Of a DNA stretch of 60,355 nt, positions 25,642-34,050 are shown one piece after another. The notes under the pieces are model-generated. The model ran no database searches. It saw only the letters and a program-made list of their open reading frames with translations, and had not been told where the DNA came from. Within the stretch, counting starts at the first letter, position 1; each line of letters begins with the position of its first letter. The translations under genes were made by a program, and so were the position numbers. The stretch spans positions 1-60,355 of the forward strand of contig CAAFZX010000015.1 in the NCBI GenBank assembly GCA_900767675.1, in the 5' to 3' direction. This stretch comes from an uncultured Collinsella sp. (GTDB lineage Bacteria; Actinomycetota; Coriobacteriia; Coriobacteriales; Coriobacteriaceae).

Positions 25642-27237
25642 ATGGAGACGAACGTTATCTGGCGCAACGCGCGCGCAGCCGTTATCGAGCTCGACGACGG
25701 CGGCAATTATACCTGTGCCGATACGTGGGAGATCTTTGTCAACGACGAGCCCGCCGGTACCACGAATACGGTCGAGACCTATGTCGATGGCCTGATCCCC
25801 GGCAAGCGCAACTTGGTTCGTTTTGTTTGCGGCGAGCGCGAGCTGAGCGTGGGTGTCACCACGCCGGCCGAGCCCTTTACCATCAACGTTCGCGACTGCG
25901 GTGCCAAGGGTGACGCCGAGCACGACGACACCACCAACATCCAGGCTGCCATCATGGCCTGCCCCAAGGGTGGCCGCGTGCTGATTCCCGCCGGCAACTA
26001 CCGCATCAAGTCGCTCTTCCTCAAGAGCAATATCAACATCGAGCTTGCCGAGGGCGCCGTGCTGCTGGCTCGCCACGACCGCGCGGCACTTGCCTACATT
26101 CCCGGTACGGTCAAGGGCGACGAGGGTGCCGGTTACGCCGGTACCGACATGACCCCGCTGGGCCGCTGGGAGGGCGAGAGCTTCTCGACCTATTGCTCCA
26201 CCTTTACTGGCCTGAGCGTGCACGACGTGTGCATCTATGGCCGCGGTGCAATTGACGGCCAGACCGATTTTGCCGAGGACAACTGGTGGAACAAGGACTT
26301 TAAGAACATCTTCCGTCCCGAGGAGGGCCGCGAGGTCGCCCGTCCGCGCATGATCTTCCTGTCCGAGTGCGAGAACGTGAGCCTGGCCGGCTTCACCGTT
26401 CGCAACAGCCCAGCGTGGAACATCCACCCCATCCTGTGCGAGCACGTCGATGCACTCTGCCTGTCCATCGAGGGCCCCAAGAACTCCCACAACACCGATG
26501 GCTTCGACCCCGAGAGTTGCGGCTTTGTCCGCATCCTGGGCTGCCAGTTCTCGGTGGGCGACGACTGCATCGCCATCAAGAGCGGCAAGCTGGGCATTGA
26601 GCCCGAGCTTCGCCCCGCAACGCACGACGTACTGATCTCGCACTGCTACATGCACGATGGCCACGGCGCCGTGGTCTTGGGTTCCGAGGCCGCCGGTGGC
26701 ATCAAGGACCTCACCGTGAGCAAGTGCCTGTTCGAGCGCACCGACCGCGGCCTGCGCGTCAAGACCCGTCGCGGCCGCGGCAAGGACGCCGTCAACGAGG
26801 GCATCACCTTCGAGCACATTCGCATGGACAAGGTGCTCACGCCCTTTGTGGTCAACTCGTTCTACTTCTGCGACAAGGACGGCAAGACCGATTATGTCCA
26901 GAACCGCGAGGCGCTGCCCGTCGACGACCGCACGCCCGGCTTTGGCGCCACGACGTTCCGCGATATCGAGGCCACCAACTGCCATGCCGCCGCAGCCTAC
27001 ATCACGGGCCTGCCCGAGAGTAAAGTGACGCGCCTGACGTTCCAGGATGTCCACGTGACCTTCGCGGAGGATGCCGAGCCCTTTGTCCCGGCCATGGCCT
27101 GCGGCGTTGAGCCCATGGTGCGCCAGGGCATCATCGCTCAAAACGTCAAGGTACTCGACCTGCAAAACGTGGTTGTTGAGGGCCAGGACGGCGAGGAGCT
27201 GCAACTCCAAAACGTCGACAAGGTTGTGCGCGCGTAA
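25642..27237 (+). CDS. GH28 polygalacturonase-type hydrolase (intracellular)
   Basis: A 531-residue right-handed beta-helix enzyme of glycoside hydrolase family 28. The four family motifs are present: NTDGFD (near 291), GDDCIAIKSG (near 312), GHGAVVLGSE (near 344) and the RGLRVKTRRGRG region (near 373). The first ~85 residues form a fibronectin-like lead domain, as in exo-acting bacterial GH28 enzymes. No signal peptide is visible, so it probably trims imported oligogalacturonides or rhamnogalacturonides. The start at 25642 follows GAGGGAGAG. Confidence 0.92.
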   Translation: METNVIWRNARAAVIELDDGGNYTCADTWEIFVNDEPAGTTNTVETYVDGLIPGKRNLVRFVCGERELSVGVTTPAEPFTINVRDCGAKGDAEHDDTTNIQAAIMACPKGGRVLIPAGNYRIKSLFLKSNINIELAEGAVLLARHDRAALAYIPGTVKGDEGAGYAGTDMTPLGRWEGESFSTYCSTFTGLSVHDVCIYGRGAIDGQTDFAEDNWWNKDFKNIFRPEEGREVARPRMIFLSECENVSLAGFTVRNSPAWNIHPILCEHVDALCLSIEGPKNSHNTDGFDPESCGFVRILGCQFSVGDDCIAIKSGKLGIEPELRPATHDVLISHCYMHDGHGAVVLGSEAAGGIKDLTVSKCLFERTDRGLRVKTRRGRGKDAVNEGITFEHIRMDKVLTPFVVNSFYFCDKDGKTDYVQNREALPVDDRTPGFGATTFRDIEATNCHAAAAYITGLPESKVTRLTFQDVHVTFAEDAEPFVPAMACGVEPMVRQGIIAQNVKVLDLQNVVVEGQDGEELQLQNVDKVVRA

Positions 27238-27260
27238 GCGTTTGCTCTTAAACAATCGAA

Positions 27261-27329
27261 TCCGGCATGTTGTGACGTGCGATGGACGGGGCCTTCCCGA
27301 CCCATCGCACGTGCTCTTTATATGCCGGA
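27261..27329 (+). other. Two-tier hairpin between GH28 and the esterase fusion gene
   Basis: Outer stem TCCGGCAT / ATGCCGGA (27261-27268, 27322-27329) and inner stem ACGTGCGATGG / CCATCGCACGT (27275-27285, 27302-27312). No T-run directly after it. Confidence 0.65.
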
Positions 27330-27371
27330 ACTGCAGCGTAGACGGTCCGTGACGAAAGGGTGTGGCTACTG

Positions 27372-29534
27372 ATGATGATTGAAGAACAAGTTTTTGAAGT
27401 ATCGACCGAACGTGCGGGGGCATATCGCAGCATTTCCGATGCCTTGGAGGCTGCCGATCAGCTCTATCCGGATGCTGAGCGACCGGTGGTGATTCACGTC
27501 GATCCGGGTGAGTATCGCGAGCGGGTCGAGATTCATCGACCGCATGTGACGCTGGTGGGCGAGACGGCTGACAGCGTTCGCATCGTGGGCGGCCTGGGGG
27601 CCAAGATGCCCTCGAGTGATGGCTCGGGTGTCGACGGCACGCTCGGCACGTTTAGGACCTATACCGTCTTGGTCGATGCCGATGACGTGCGGCTCGAGAA
27701 CCTCACAATCGTCAACGATGCCGGCGACGGTCGCGAGGTGGGGCAGGCGATTGCCCTGTACGCCGACGGCGATCGTCTGGTGGTCGACGCCTGCTGCATT
27801 ACAGGGCGCCAGGACACACTGTTTTTGGGCCCGCTTCCGCCACGCGAAGTCAAACCGGGCGGGTTTATTGGCCCCAAACAGTTCGCGCCGCGCCGAGTGG
27901 GCCGTCAGTATTTCCGACGTTGCCGAATCGAGGGCGATGTCGACTTTATCTTTGGCGGCGCGCGTGCCTATTTTGAGGGGTGCGAGATCCGCTCGCTCAA
28001 CCGAAATATGGATGTGAACGGTTACGTGACGGCGGCTTCGACGCCCGAGGGAGAGCCGTACGGCTTCGTGTTCCACGGCTGCTCGTTTACGGCTTCGCAG
28101 GACGTGGCACCGGATTCGGTCTACCTGGGTCGTCCTTGGCGCGAATGGGCGCAGACCGTGCTGATCGATTGCTGGCTTGGCCAGCACATCAAGCGCGAAG
28201 GCTGGTGGGATTGGAATAAGCCGGCGGCGCACGAGAGGGCACGCTACGCTGGTGCAATCCTGCATGGCCCGTCGGGCGATACTGCCGGCTGGGTGCCATG
28301 GGCCCGCGGGCTCGATGCGGCGGCTGCTGCCCGATACGCCCGTGAACAGGTGCTTGCCGGTGCAGACGGCTGGGATCCCGAGGGTGGCTCGGACAACACC
28401 GTGGAGACTGCTAGTCTTTCCGATAACGGTCGCACAGTGCACATCGATACCTATTACGAAGACGAACCGGCGTTTCGCGAGCGCCTGAAGCGTGAGGGCC
28501 GTTCCGCCGCGTTTAAGGGCACGACGCCTGGCGACTTTGGAGCATGGCAGATTGCGACGAGGGCTCGGCTGTTTGACCTGTTGGGCTTCTCGCTTATGGA
28601 TCGCGTGCCGATTGAGGTACGCGAGCTCGATCGGGTGCGGATTGCCGGCGGCATCGTGCGCACCCATGCGATGCTGCAAGTGGAGCGCGACGTTTGGATG
28701 CCGTTCTATCTGCTGGAGCCGCAGGCGCCCAAGCTCGATGCGCACGGCTGCAAGCGCTGCTATATCTGTCCGCATGGACACCAAGGCGCCGGCGCCGCAA
28801 GTGTTGCGGGTGTGACGGGCGTGCCGGCGGTCGACGATGCCGTGCGTAAGTTCAACTACGACTACGGTCTGCGCCTGGCACGCATGGGCTATGTGACCGT
28901 CTGCCCCGATGCCCGTGGCTGGGGATACCGTCGCGATTGGAAGGGCCAGGGCGATGACGAGAACAGCTTCCTGCGCGGCACGTGCCTGAACCAGGCACGC
29001 ATGGCCGAGCCGCTGGGCCTTACCGTTGCGGGCCTCAACGCCTGGGACAACATGCGTCTGGTCGATTACCTGGAGGCGCGCGGCGACATTGCCATGGACG
29101 ACCTGGGCTGCTTTGGCTTTTCGGGCGGCGGATACATGACGTTGTACCTGGCGGCGCTCGACCCGCGCGTGCGCAAGGCGTTTGTCTCGGGCTATCTGTA
29201 CGGTGTCGACGATTCGCTGCTGCACCTCAACGGCAACTGCAGCTGCAACTATGTGCCGGGGCTGTGGCGCCTGCTCGATATGGGCGATATTGCCTCGCTC
29301 ATCGCGCCGCGCCCGCTGTTGGTGCAGAGCTGCGAGGGCGATCATCTTAACGGTGCCCGTGGGCTTGCGAACGTGGACGAGCAGCTCGATATCGTTCGGG
29401 ACGCCTATGAGCTTGTGGGACATGCCGACGACTTGTCACACGAGGTCTGCCCGGGCGGGCACCATTTGGGCGTTGCTTACCTTGCCGAGGATATCGAGTG
29501 GCTTGACGAGCGTGCTGCCGGGGTTTGCTCGTAG
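27372..29534 (+). CDS. Fusion of pectin methylesterase (CE8) and alpha/beta-hydrolase esterase
   Basis: A 720-residue two-domain protein. Residues about 1-340 form a CE8 pectinesterase with the catalytic set GQAIAL, RQDTLF, GDVDFIFGG and LGRPWREW in order. Residues about 380-720 form an alpha/beta hydrolase resembling acetyl-xylan esterase types, with nucleophile elbow GFSGGGY, an acidic EGDHLN and a late GGHHLGV histidine. It would demethylate and deacetylate pectin fragments in one polypeptide. No signal peptide. The ATG at 27372 follows AAAGGG at 11 bases; another ATG is next to it. The acetyl specificity is inference. Confidence 0.9.
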   Translation: MMIEEQVFEVSTERAGAYRSISDALEAADQLYPDAERPVVIHVDPGEYRERVEIHRPHVTLVGETADSVRIVGGLGAKMPSSDGSGVDGTLGTFRTYTVLVDADDVRLENLTIVNDAGDGREVGQAIALYADGDRLVVDACCITGRQDTLFLGPLPPREVKPGGFIGPKQFAPRRVGRQYFRRCRIEGDVDFIFGGARAYFEGCEIRSLNRNMDVNGYVTAASTPEGEPYGFVFHGCSFTASQDVAPDSVYLGRPWREWAQTVLIDCWLGQHIKREGWWDWNKPAAHERARYAGAILHGPSGDTAGWVPWARGLDAAAAARYAREQVLAGADGWDPEGGSDNTVETASLSDNGRTVHIDTYYEDEPAFRERLKREGRSAAFKGTTPGDFGAWQIATRARLFDLLGFSLMDRVPIEVRELDRVRIAGGIVRTHAMLQVERDVWMPFYLLEPQAPKLDAHGCKRCYICPHGHQGAGAASVAGVTGVPAVDDAVRKFNYDYGLRLARMGYVTVCPDARGWGYRRDWKGQGDDENSFLRGTCLNQARMAEPLGLTVAGLNAWDNMRLVDYLEARGDIAMDDLGCFGFSGGGYMTLYLAALDPRVRKAFVSGYLYGVDDSLLHLNGNCSCNYVPGLWRLLDMGDIASLIAPRPLLVQSCEGDHLNGARGLANVDEQLDIVRDAYELVGHADDLSHEVCPGGHHLGVAYLAEDIEWLDERAAGVCS

Positions 29535-29611
29535 GCCATGGGCAAAGCGCGAGCAAGCGGTAATGACTGACAAGACCAAAGACCGCCGTTTGGGCGGGGA
29601 GGAGTATAACC

Positions 29612-30283
29612 ATGAAACCGATGAAGACATTGAGTGAATCGACCATCTGCTGCTTTGGCGATTCGACCACATGGGGTGACAACGGATGCGGCGCAGGCGG
29701 CAACGACATCTCCTGGACCACGCACCTGGGCGCGCTGCTGGGCGGTGCGACCGTTGAGAACTTTGGCATCAAGGGTTCGCGCATCGCCATTAAGGCTGAC
29801 CGTACCGATTCGTTTGTCGAGCGTCTGGACGGCATCGATGACGCGGCCGATGTCTATGTCGTCTTTGGCGGCGTCAACGACTTTAGCCGCAACGTGCCGC
29901 TCGGCGAGCTGGGCAGCACCGATGTGCATGAGTTCTATGGTGCGGTCGATTATCTGATCCGTACCATCACGGCGCGCTCACCCCAGGCAAAGCTCGTGTT
30001 TATGACGCCGTGCAAGACGAGTGGCAAGCACGAGAAGGATATTCCGGCGAGCAATGAGCTCAACCATCTGGGCCTGACGCAGATCGCGTACGTGCGGGCG
30101 ATGCTCGAGGTTTGCGACCGCTACTCGGTGCCGGTAATCGATCTGTACGCGCAGAGCGGCATCAGCCCGTTTTTGCCGGAGCATCGCGAGCTCTATATGC
30201 CGGATGGTTTGCATTACAGCCCGGCTGGTTATGAGCGTCTGGCGCATCGCATTGCCGCGGGCTTAGCTGCCGTTTGCCGCTAA
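29612..30283 (+). CDS. SGNH/GDSL-family esterase, probable pectin acetylesterase
   Basis: A 223-residue SGNH hydrolase: block I CFGDSTTWGD (Ser nucleophile near residue 18), the GGVND block (near 91), and the C-terminal DGLHYS block (Asp and His of the triad, near 196). GGGGAGGAG precedes the ATG. The position between a pectin methylesterase and a GH105 gene suggests deacetylation of galacturonan or rhamnogalacturonan; substrate is inferred. No signal peptide. Confidence 0.85.
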   Translation: MKPMKTLSESTICCFGDSTTWGDNGCGAGGNDISWTTHLGALLGGATVENFGIKGSRIAIKADRTDSFVERLDGIDDAADVYVVFGGVNDFSRNVPLGELGSTDVHEFYGAVDYLIRTITARSPQAKLVFMTPCKTSGKHEKDIPASNELNHLGLTQIAYVRAMLEVCDRYSVPVIDLYAQSGISPFLPEHRELYMPDGLHYSPAGYERLAHRIAAGLAAVCR

Positions 30284-30295
30284 AAGTCTGCCGTT

Positions 30296-30364
30296 CGCGG
30301 GGAATGTAGGGTTAACGTTCACCCTACATTCCCCGTTCGCGTTACACTAGGGTTAACGTTCACC
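30296..30364 (+). promoter_or_regulatory. GH105 promoter: operator inside a hairpin plus second operator
   Basis: GGTTAACGTTCACC occurs at 30310-30323 and 30351-30364, 41 bases apart. The first lies in the loop and inner arms of a hairpin with 14-base arms GGGGAATGTAGGGT / ACCCTACATTCCCC (30299-30312, 30321-30334). TTCACC of operator 1 can serve as -35, with TACACT about 17-18 bases downstream as -10. Confidence 0.78.
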
Positions 30365-30390
30365 CATCATTAACGTCAGAGGGGACAGCA

Positions 30391-31629
30391 ATGGGTTGCA
30401 ATCAGATTCTGGACCGTTACATCGAGCAGTTGATCGAGACCTCGACGCCGCAGGCGCCGGCCTGGAACATCGAAAAGCTCCGTGCCGGTAAGGAGAACAC
30501 TTGGAACTACATCGATGGCTGCATGATCAAGGCGCTCATCGAGCTGTACGAGATCACGGATGAGCAGCGCTACCTGACCTTCGCCGACGACTATATCGAC
30601 TTCTTTGTCCAGGACGACGGCACCATCAAGCATTACAACCCCGACGAGTACAACCTCGACAACGTCAATGCCGGCAAGACCCTCTATAAGCTCTACGATC
30701 TGGTGGGCAAGCCCAAATACCGTGCCGCCATGGACACCATTTACCGTCAGCTCGAGACCCAGCCGCGCACCAAAGAGGGCGTCTTCTGGCACAAGGCCGT
30801 CTACCCCAACCAGATTTGGCTCGATGGCATGTACATGGCGCAGCCGTTCTACATGCAGTACGAGCTGAGCTTCCACAACCGCCGTGCCTGCTCGGACAGC
30901 TTCCATATGTTCCAGGTCGTGCACGATCTGATGCGCAATCCGCTCAACGGCCTGTACTATCACGCCTACGACGCAAGCCGCAAGCAGTTCTGGTGCGATC
31001 CGGTTACCGGCCTTTCGGCCAATTTCTGGCTGCGCGCCGAGGGTTGGTTTGCCATGGCGCTCATCGATACCTGGGAGCTCATGCCGCCTTCGATGTCGGC
31101 CGAGAAGGACGAGATCCGCAAGATGTTCCACGACCTGATCGATGCCATGCTGCCGTATCAGGATGAGAAGACCGGCATGTGGCACCAGGTCATCAACCTG
31201 CCCAACATCGCCCCCAACTATCTGGAGGAGAGCGGTAGCGCCATCTTTGCCAATGCCATCATGAAGGGCGTGCGCTTGGGCGTGCTGGGCGAGCGTTATT
31301 ACCAGTATGGTCGTCGTGCCTTCGACGGCATCTGCGAGACCTGCCTGTCCGAGCATGATGGACAGCTGGCGCTCGACAACATCTGCCTGGTTGCGGGCCT
31401 GGGCAACACCACGCACCGCGAGGGTACCTTTGGCTACTACATGAGCGAGCCCATCGTCAAAAACGACGCGAAGGGCGTGGCGCCGCTGGTGCTGGCCTAT
31501 ATCGAGACCATGCACCACGACAAGCTGGCCGGCAAGCGCGATCCGCTGGCCCCTTCGGGCGTGTGCTCCATCGAGGATCCGTTTGGCGGATACACCCCGG
31601 GCATCAACGCTTGCAAGGGATGTGAATAG
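30391..31629 (+). CDS. GH105 unsaturated rhamnogalacturonyl/galacturonyl hydrolase
   Basis: A 412-residue (alpha/alpha)6-barrel enzyme of the YteR/RhiN type that removes 4,5-unsaturated galacturonate from lyase products. Family features include NWNYIDGCM-like (TWNYIDGCMIKAL), the catalytic aspartate segment QIWLDGMYMAQPFY (near 148) and WLRAEGWFAMAL. AGAGGGG precedes the ATG. Its product, unsaturated uronate, feeds the DhuI/KduD branch encoded at 37099-38816. It begins a probable unit with the next three genes. Confidence 0.93.
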   Translation: MGCNQILDRYIEQLIETSTPQAPAWNIEKLRAGKENTWNYIDGCMIKALIELYEITDEQRYLTFADDYIDFFVQDDGTIKHYNPDEYNLDNVNAGKTLYKLYDLVGKPKYRAAMDTIYRQLETQPRTKEGVFWHKAVYPNQIWLDGMYMAQPFYMQYELSFHNRRACSDSFHMFQVVHDLMRNPLNGLYYHAYDASRKQFWCDPVTGLSANFWLRAEGWFAMALIDTWELMPPSMSAEKDEIRKMFHDLIDAMLPYQDEKTGMWHQVINLPNIAPNYLEESGSAIFANAIMKGVRLGVLGERYYQYGRRAFDGICETCLSEHDGQLALDNICLVAGLGNTTHREGTFGYYMSEPIVKNDAKGVAPLVLAYIETMHHDKLAGKRDPLAPSGVCSIEDPFGGYTPGINACKGCE

Positions 31630-31630
31630 C

Positions 31631-32536
31631 GTGGGGGCCATTACTCCGGGCGTGCGCCTGCACGACCTTCCGCAGGGAACGGTCGAGGAGCGCATTCGCA
31701 TGGCGGGCGAGCTGGGCTTTTCGTGCATCCAGCTGCCGAGCAAGGTGCTCTATAAGTCGATGGGCATCAACCGCCTGGGTCTGACGCGCGAGCTTGCCGA
31801 CCACCTGCGTACGGTGCTCGACGAGGCGGGCGTTTCGGTCGCTGTGTTCGGCTGCTATAAAAACCTGGCGACCCCCGATCGCCAACAGCTTATGGACAAC
31901 TTTGCCGAGTACGAGGCATGCCTGAACTTTGCCAAGATGCTCGGAGGCTGCCCGGTGGGCACCGAGACCGGTCGTCCCAATGTAAAGAACGCCGTGGCGG
32001 ACGACCGCATGACCGACGAGGCGCTCGATGCGTTTGTGGAGGGCCTCAAGTATGTCTGCGCACGCGCCGAGGCCATGGGCGGTCAGATTTTGATTGAGCC
32101 CGGCTGGAACGAGACGGTTAACACGCCCCAGCGTTGCCGAGAGGTACTGGAGCGCGTGCCGAGCTCGGCGCTCGGTGTGATTTACGACCCGGTGTCGCTG
32201 TTGCATCCGAGTGTTGTCGGCGAGGCGCGGGCAATCACATCGGACATGCTCTATCTGTGCGGCAGCAAGGTTCGCGTGCTGCATGCCAAGGACTATGAGG
32301 TCGTGAACAACGAGGACGAGCAGGGCTGGTGCGATGGTACGGGCTCGCGCCTGGTGTGCCACGGCGTGGGCGAGACGGGCCGTTATGACTTTGAGCCCGT
32401 CGTTGCCTGGGCCGCTGCTGCCTGCCCGGGTATTCCGTGCGTGGTCGAGAACAGCGTGCCGGCGACGGCGGCTGGTTGCCTGACGACGCTCGAGCGCATG
32501 TCCACCCGTTGCGAAGGCGCGCATCGGGAGATGTAG
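31631..32536 (+). CDS. Sugar isomerase/epimerase-like TIM-barrel protein
   Basis: A 301-residue protein of the xylose-isomerase-like TIM-barrel superfamily (IolE/hydroxypyruvate-isomerase type): ELGFSCIQLPS near the start, LGGCPVGTETGRPN in the middle, ILIEPGWNETVNTPQR and HAKDYE toward the end. GTG at 31631 is the best start: AAGGGA lies about ten bases upstream and it follows the GH105 stop directly. Position suggests isomerisation of a uronate or rhamnose-type product; the actual reaction is not recognisable. Confidence 0.8.
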   Translation: MGAITPGVRLHDLPQGTVEERIRMAGELGFSCIQLPSKVLYKSMGINRLGLTRELADHLRTVLDEAGVSVAVFGCYKNLATPDRQQLMDNFAEYEACLNFAKMLGGCPVGTETGRPNVKNAVADDRMTDEALDAFVEGLKYVCARAEAMGGQILIEPGWNETVNTPQRCREVLERVPSSALGVIYDPVSLLHPSVVGEARAITSDMLYLCGSKVRVLHAKDYEVVNNEDEQGWCDGTGSRLVCHGVGETGRYDFEPVVAWAAAACPGIPCVVENSVPATAAGCLTTLERMSTRCEGAHREM

Positions 32537-32632
32537 CGTGGCTGGCGGCCGCTACGGGCGGCCGTCTTGCCGGTACTGGGCAGCATCTGGAACTGCCCGT
32601 TATTGTGTTGATGCGAATCAGAGGGGAATCGC

Positions 32633-33850
32633 GTGGCTATCCACATCGTTGAGGAAGCAAATCGTTGTCTAGGTTGTAAAAGGGCGTTCTGCCAGATCAA
32701 GGGCTGTCCGGTGCAGACGCCTATCCCGCAGGTCATCGATCTGTTTAAGCAGCGTCGTCTGGAGGAAGCGGGCGAGCTGCTGTTCCAGAACAACCCGATG
32801 AGCGCGGTCTGCTCCATGGTGTGCAACCATTCGGGCCAGTGCGAGGGTTCGTGCGTTCAGGGTCGCAAGGGCACGCCGGTGCACTTTTCGAGCATCGAGA
32901 ACTATATCTCCACGGCGTATCTCGATCGCAAGGAGTGGGAGCCTGCGCCGTCGTGCGGCAAGCAGGTCGCCGTGGTCGGTTCGGGTCCTGCCGGTATTAC
33001 CGTGGCCATTAAGATGGCCCAGCTGGGGTGTGCTGTCACCGTGTTTGAGCAGCGCCCCGAGATCGGCGGCGTGCTGGAGTACGGCATCCCCGAGTTCCGT
33101 CTGCCGCGCTCGCTGGTGCAAAAGTACCGCCACGTGATGTGCTCGCTCGGCGTGCGCGTGCGCCCCTCGACCACCATCGGCGGCGCGCTGCATATCGACG
33201 ATCTTCTGCGCGACGGCTATGACGCGGTCTTTGTGGGCACCGGCACTTGGCGCGCCCGCAAGCTGGGGATTCCCGGCGAGTCGCGCGGAAACGTGCTGTT
33301 TGGCATCGACTATCTGGTCGACCCCACGAGTGTGGCGATCGGGCAGAATGTGGCGGTCATCGGCGCCGGTAACGTTGCCATGGATGTGGCCCGCACCGCA
33401 CTGCGCTCGGGTGCCCGCAAGGTCACCGTGTATGCCCGCTCGCGCCACATCTCGGCTATCGATGACGAGGTCGAGCTGACCGAGCTCGACGGTGCCGAGA
33501 TCGTGTGTGGTAAGGCCATCTGCGCTATCGACGATAACGGCCCGGTGTTCGAGACGGCTATCTTCGACGAGGACAACAACGTGGTGGGCTACGAGGAAGA
33601 GCTCGACCATGTCGCGGCCGACACCATCGTCATCGCGGCCTCGCAGGTGCCCAAAGACAAGCTCGTGCTTACGACGGGCGGTCTGGAGACCGACCATCGC
33701 GGCCTGCTTTCGGTCGATGAGCACGGCATGACCACCGTGCCCGGCGTCTTTGCCGCCGGCGATGTGGTCAACGGCCCGCTCACCGTGGTCCATGCCGTAG
33801 CCGGCGCCAAGCTTGCCGTCGAAGGCATGATATCCTACCTGGGCCTCTAA
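32633..33850 (+). CDS. NAD(P)-dependent FAD oxidoreductase, glutamate-synthase small-subunit type
   Basis: A 405-residue GltD/PreT-like flavoprotein. The N-terminal domain holds Fe-S cysteines (CLGCKRAFCQIKGCPVQTPIP and MSAVCSMVCNHSGQCEGSC), then an FAD fold VAVVGSGPAGITVAIKMAQLG (about 110-130), an NADPH fold VAVIGAGNVAMDVARTAL, and a C-terminal GVFAAGDVVNGP motif. GTG start after AGAGGGGA. No large glutamate-synthase subunit is adjacent; instead an Old-Yellow-Enzyme-type reductase follows, so it may pass electrons to that enzyme. Confidence 0.85.
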   Translation: MAIHIVEEANRCLGCKRAFCQIKGCPVQTPIPQVIDLFKQRRLEEAGELLFQNNPMSAVCSMVCNHSGQCEGSCVQGRKGTPVHFSSIENYISTAYLDRKEWEPAPSCGKQVAVVGSGPAGITVAIKMAQLGCAVTVFEQRPEIGGVLEYGIPEFRLPRSLVQKYRHVMCSLGVRVRPSTTIGGALHIDDLLRDGYDAVFVGTGTWRARKLGIPGESRGNVLFGIDYLVDPTSVAIGQNVAVIGAGNVAMDVARTALRSGARKVTVYARSRHISAIDDEVELTELDGAEIVCGKAICAIDDNGPVFETAIFDEDNNVVGYEEELDHVAADTIVIAASQVPKDKLVLTTGGLETDHRGLLSVDEHGMTTVPGVFAAGDVVNGPLTVVHAVAGAKLAVEGMISYLGL

Positions 33851-33867
33851 TCCATCCCACCCTTATC

Positions 33868-33940
33868 AGTTGCGGTGAAATAAGGACTGTTTTGGCTGTC
33901 AAAAGCCTCAATTGCTCCGTATTCCACCGCAACTTTTTTA
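33868..33940. repeat. Dispersed hairpin repeat, copy 1
   Basis: Arms AGTTGCGGTG.AAT..GGA and its imperfect complement (33868-33886, 33916-33933), followed by a T-run on the plus strand, so this copy probably works as a terminator. Sister copies are at 42307-42389 and 43159-43225. Confidence 0.88.
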
Positions 33941-34050
33941 TGGGTCGAGCAAAAGGTGGGGCAGTGTGTGAGGTCGCGTGCTGGACGGGTGCTGATACGA
34001 TAGGGGAATCAGCAAGTGCCGCCACGCGGCTCAAACGAAAGGAAGTCCGT

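Noticed and set aside
23920..27423. Very long open frame on the minus strand opposite the transporter and GH28 genes
   Set aside because: It is antisense to two clearly recognisable genes; the protein is low-complexity and the openness follows from GC-biased codons.
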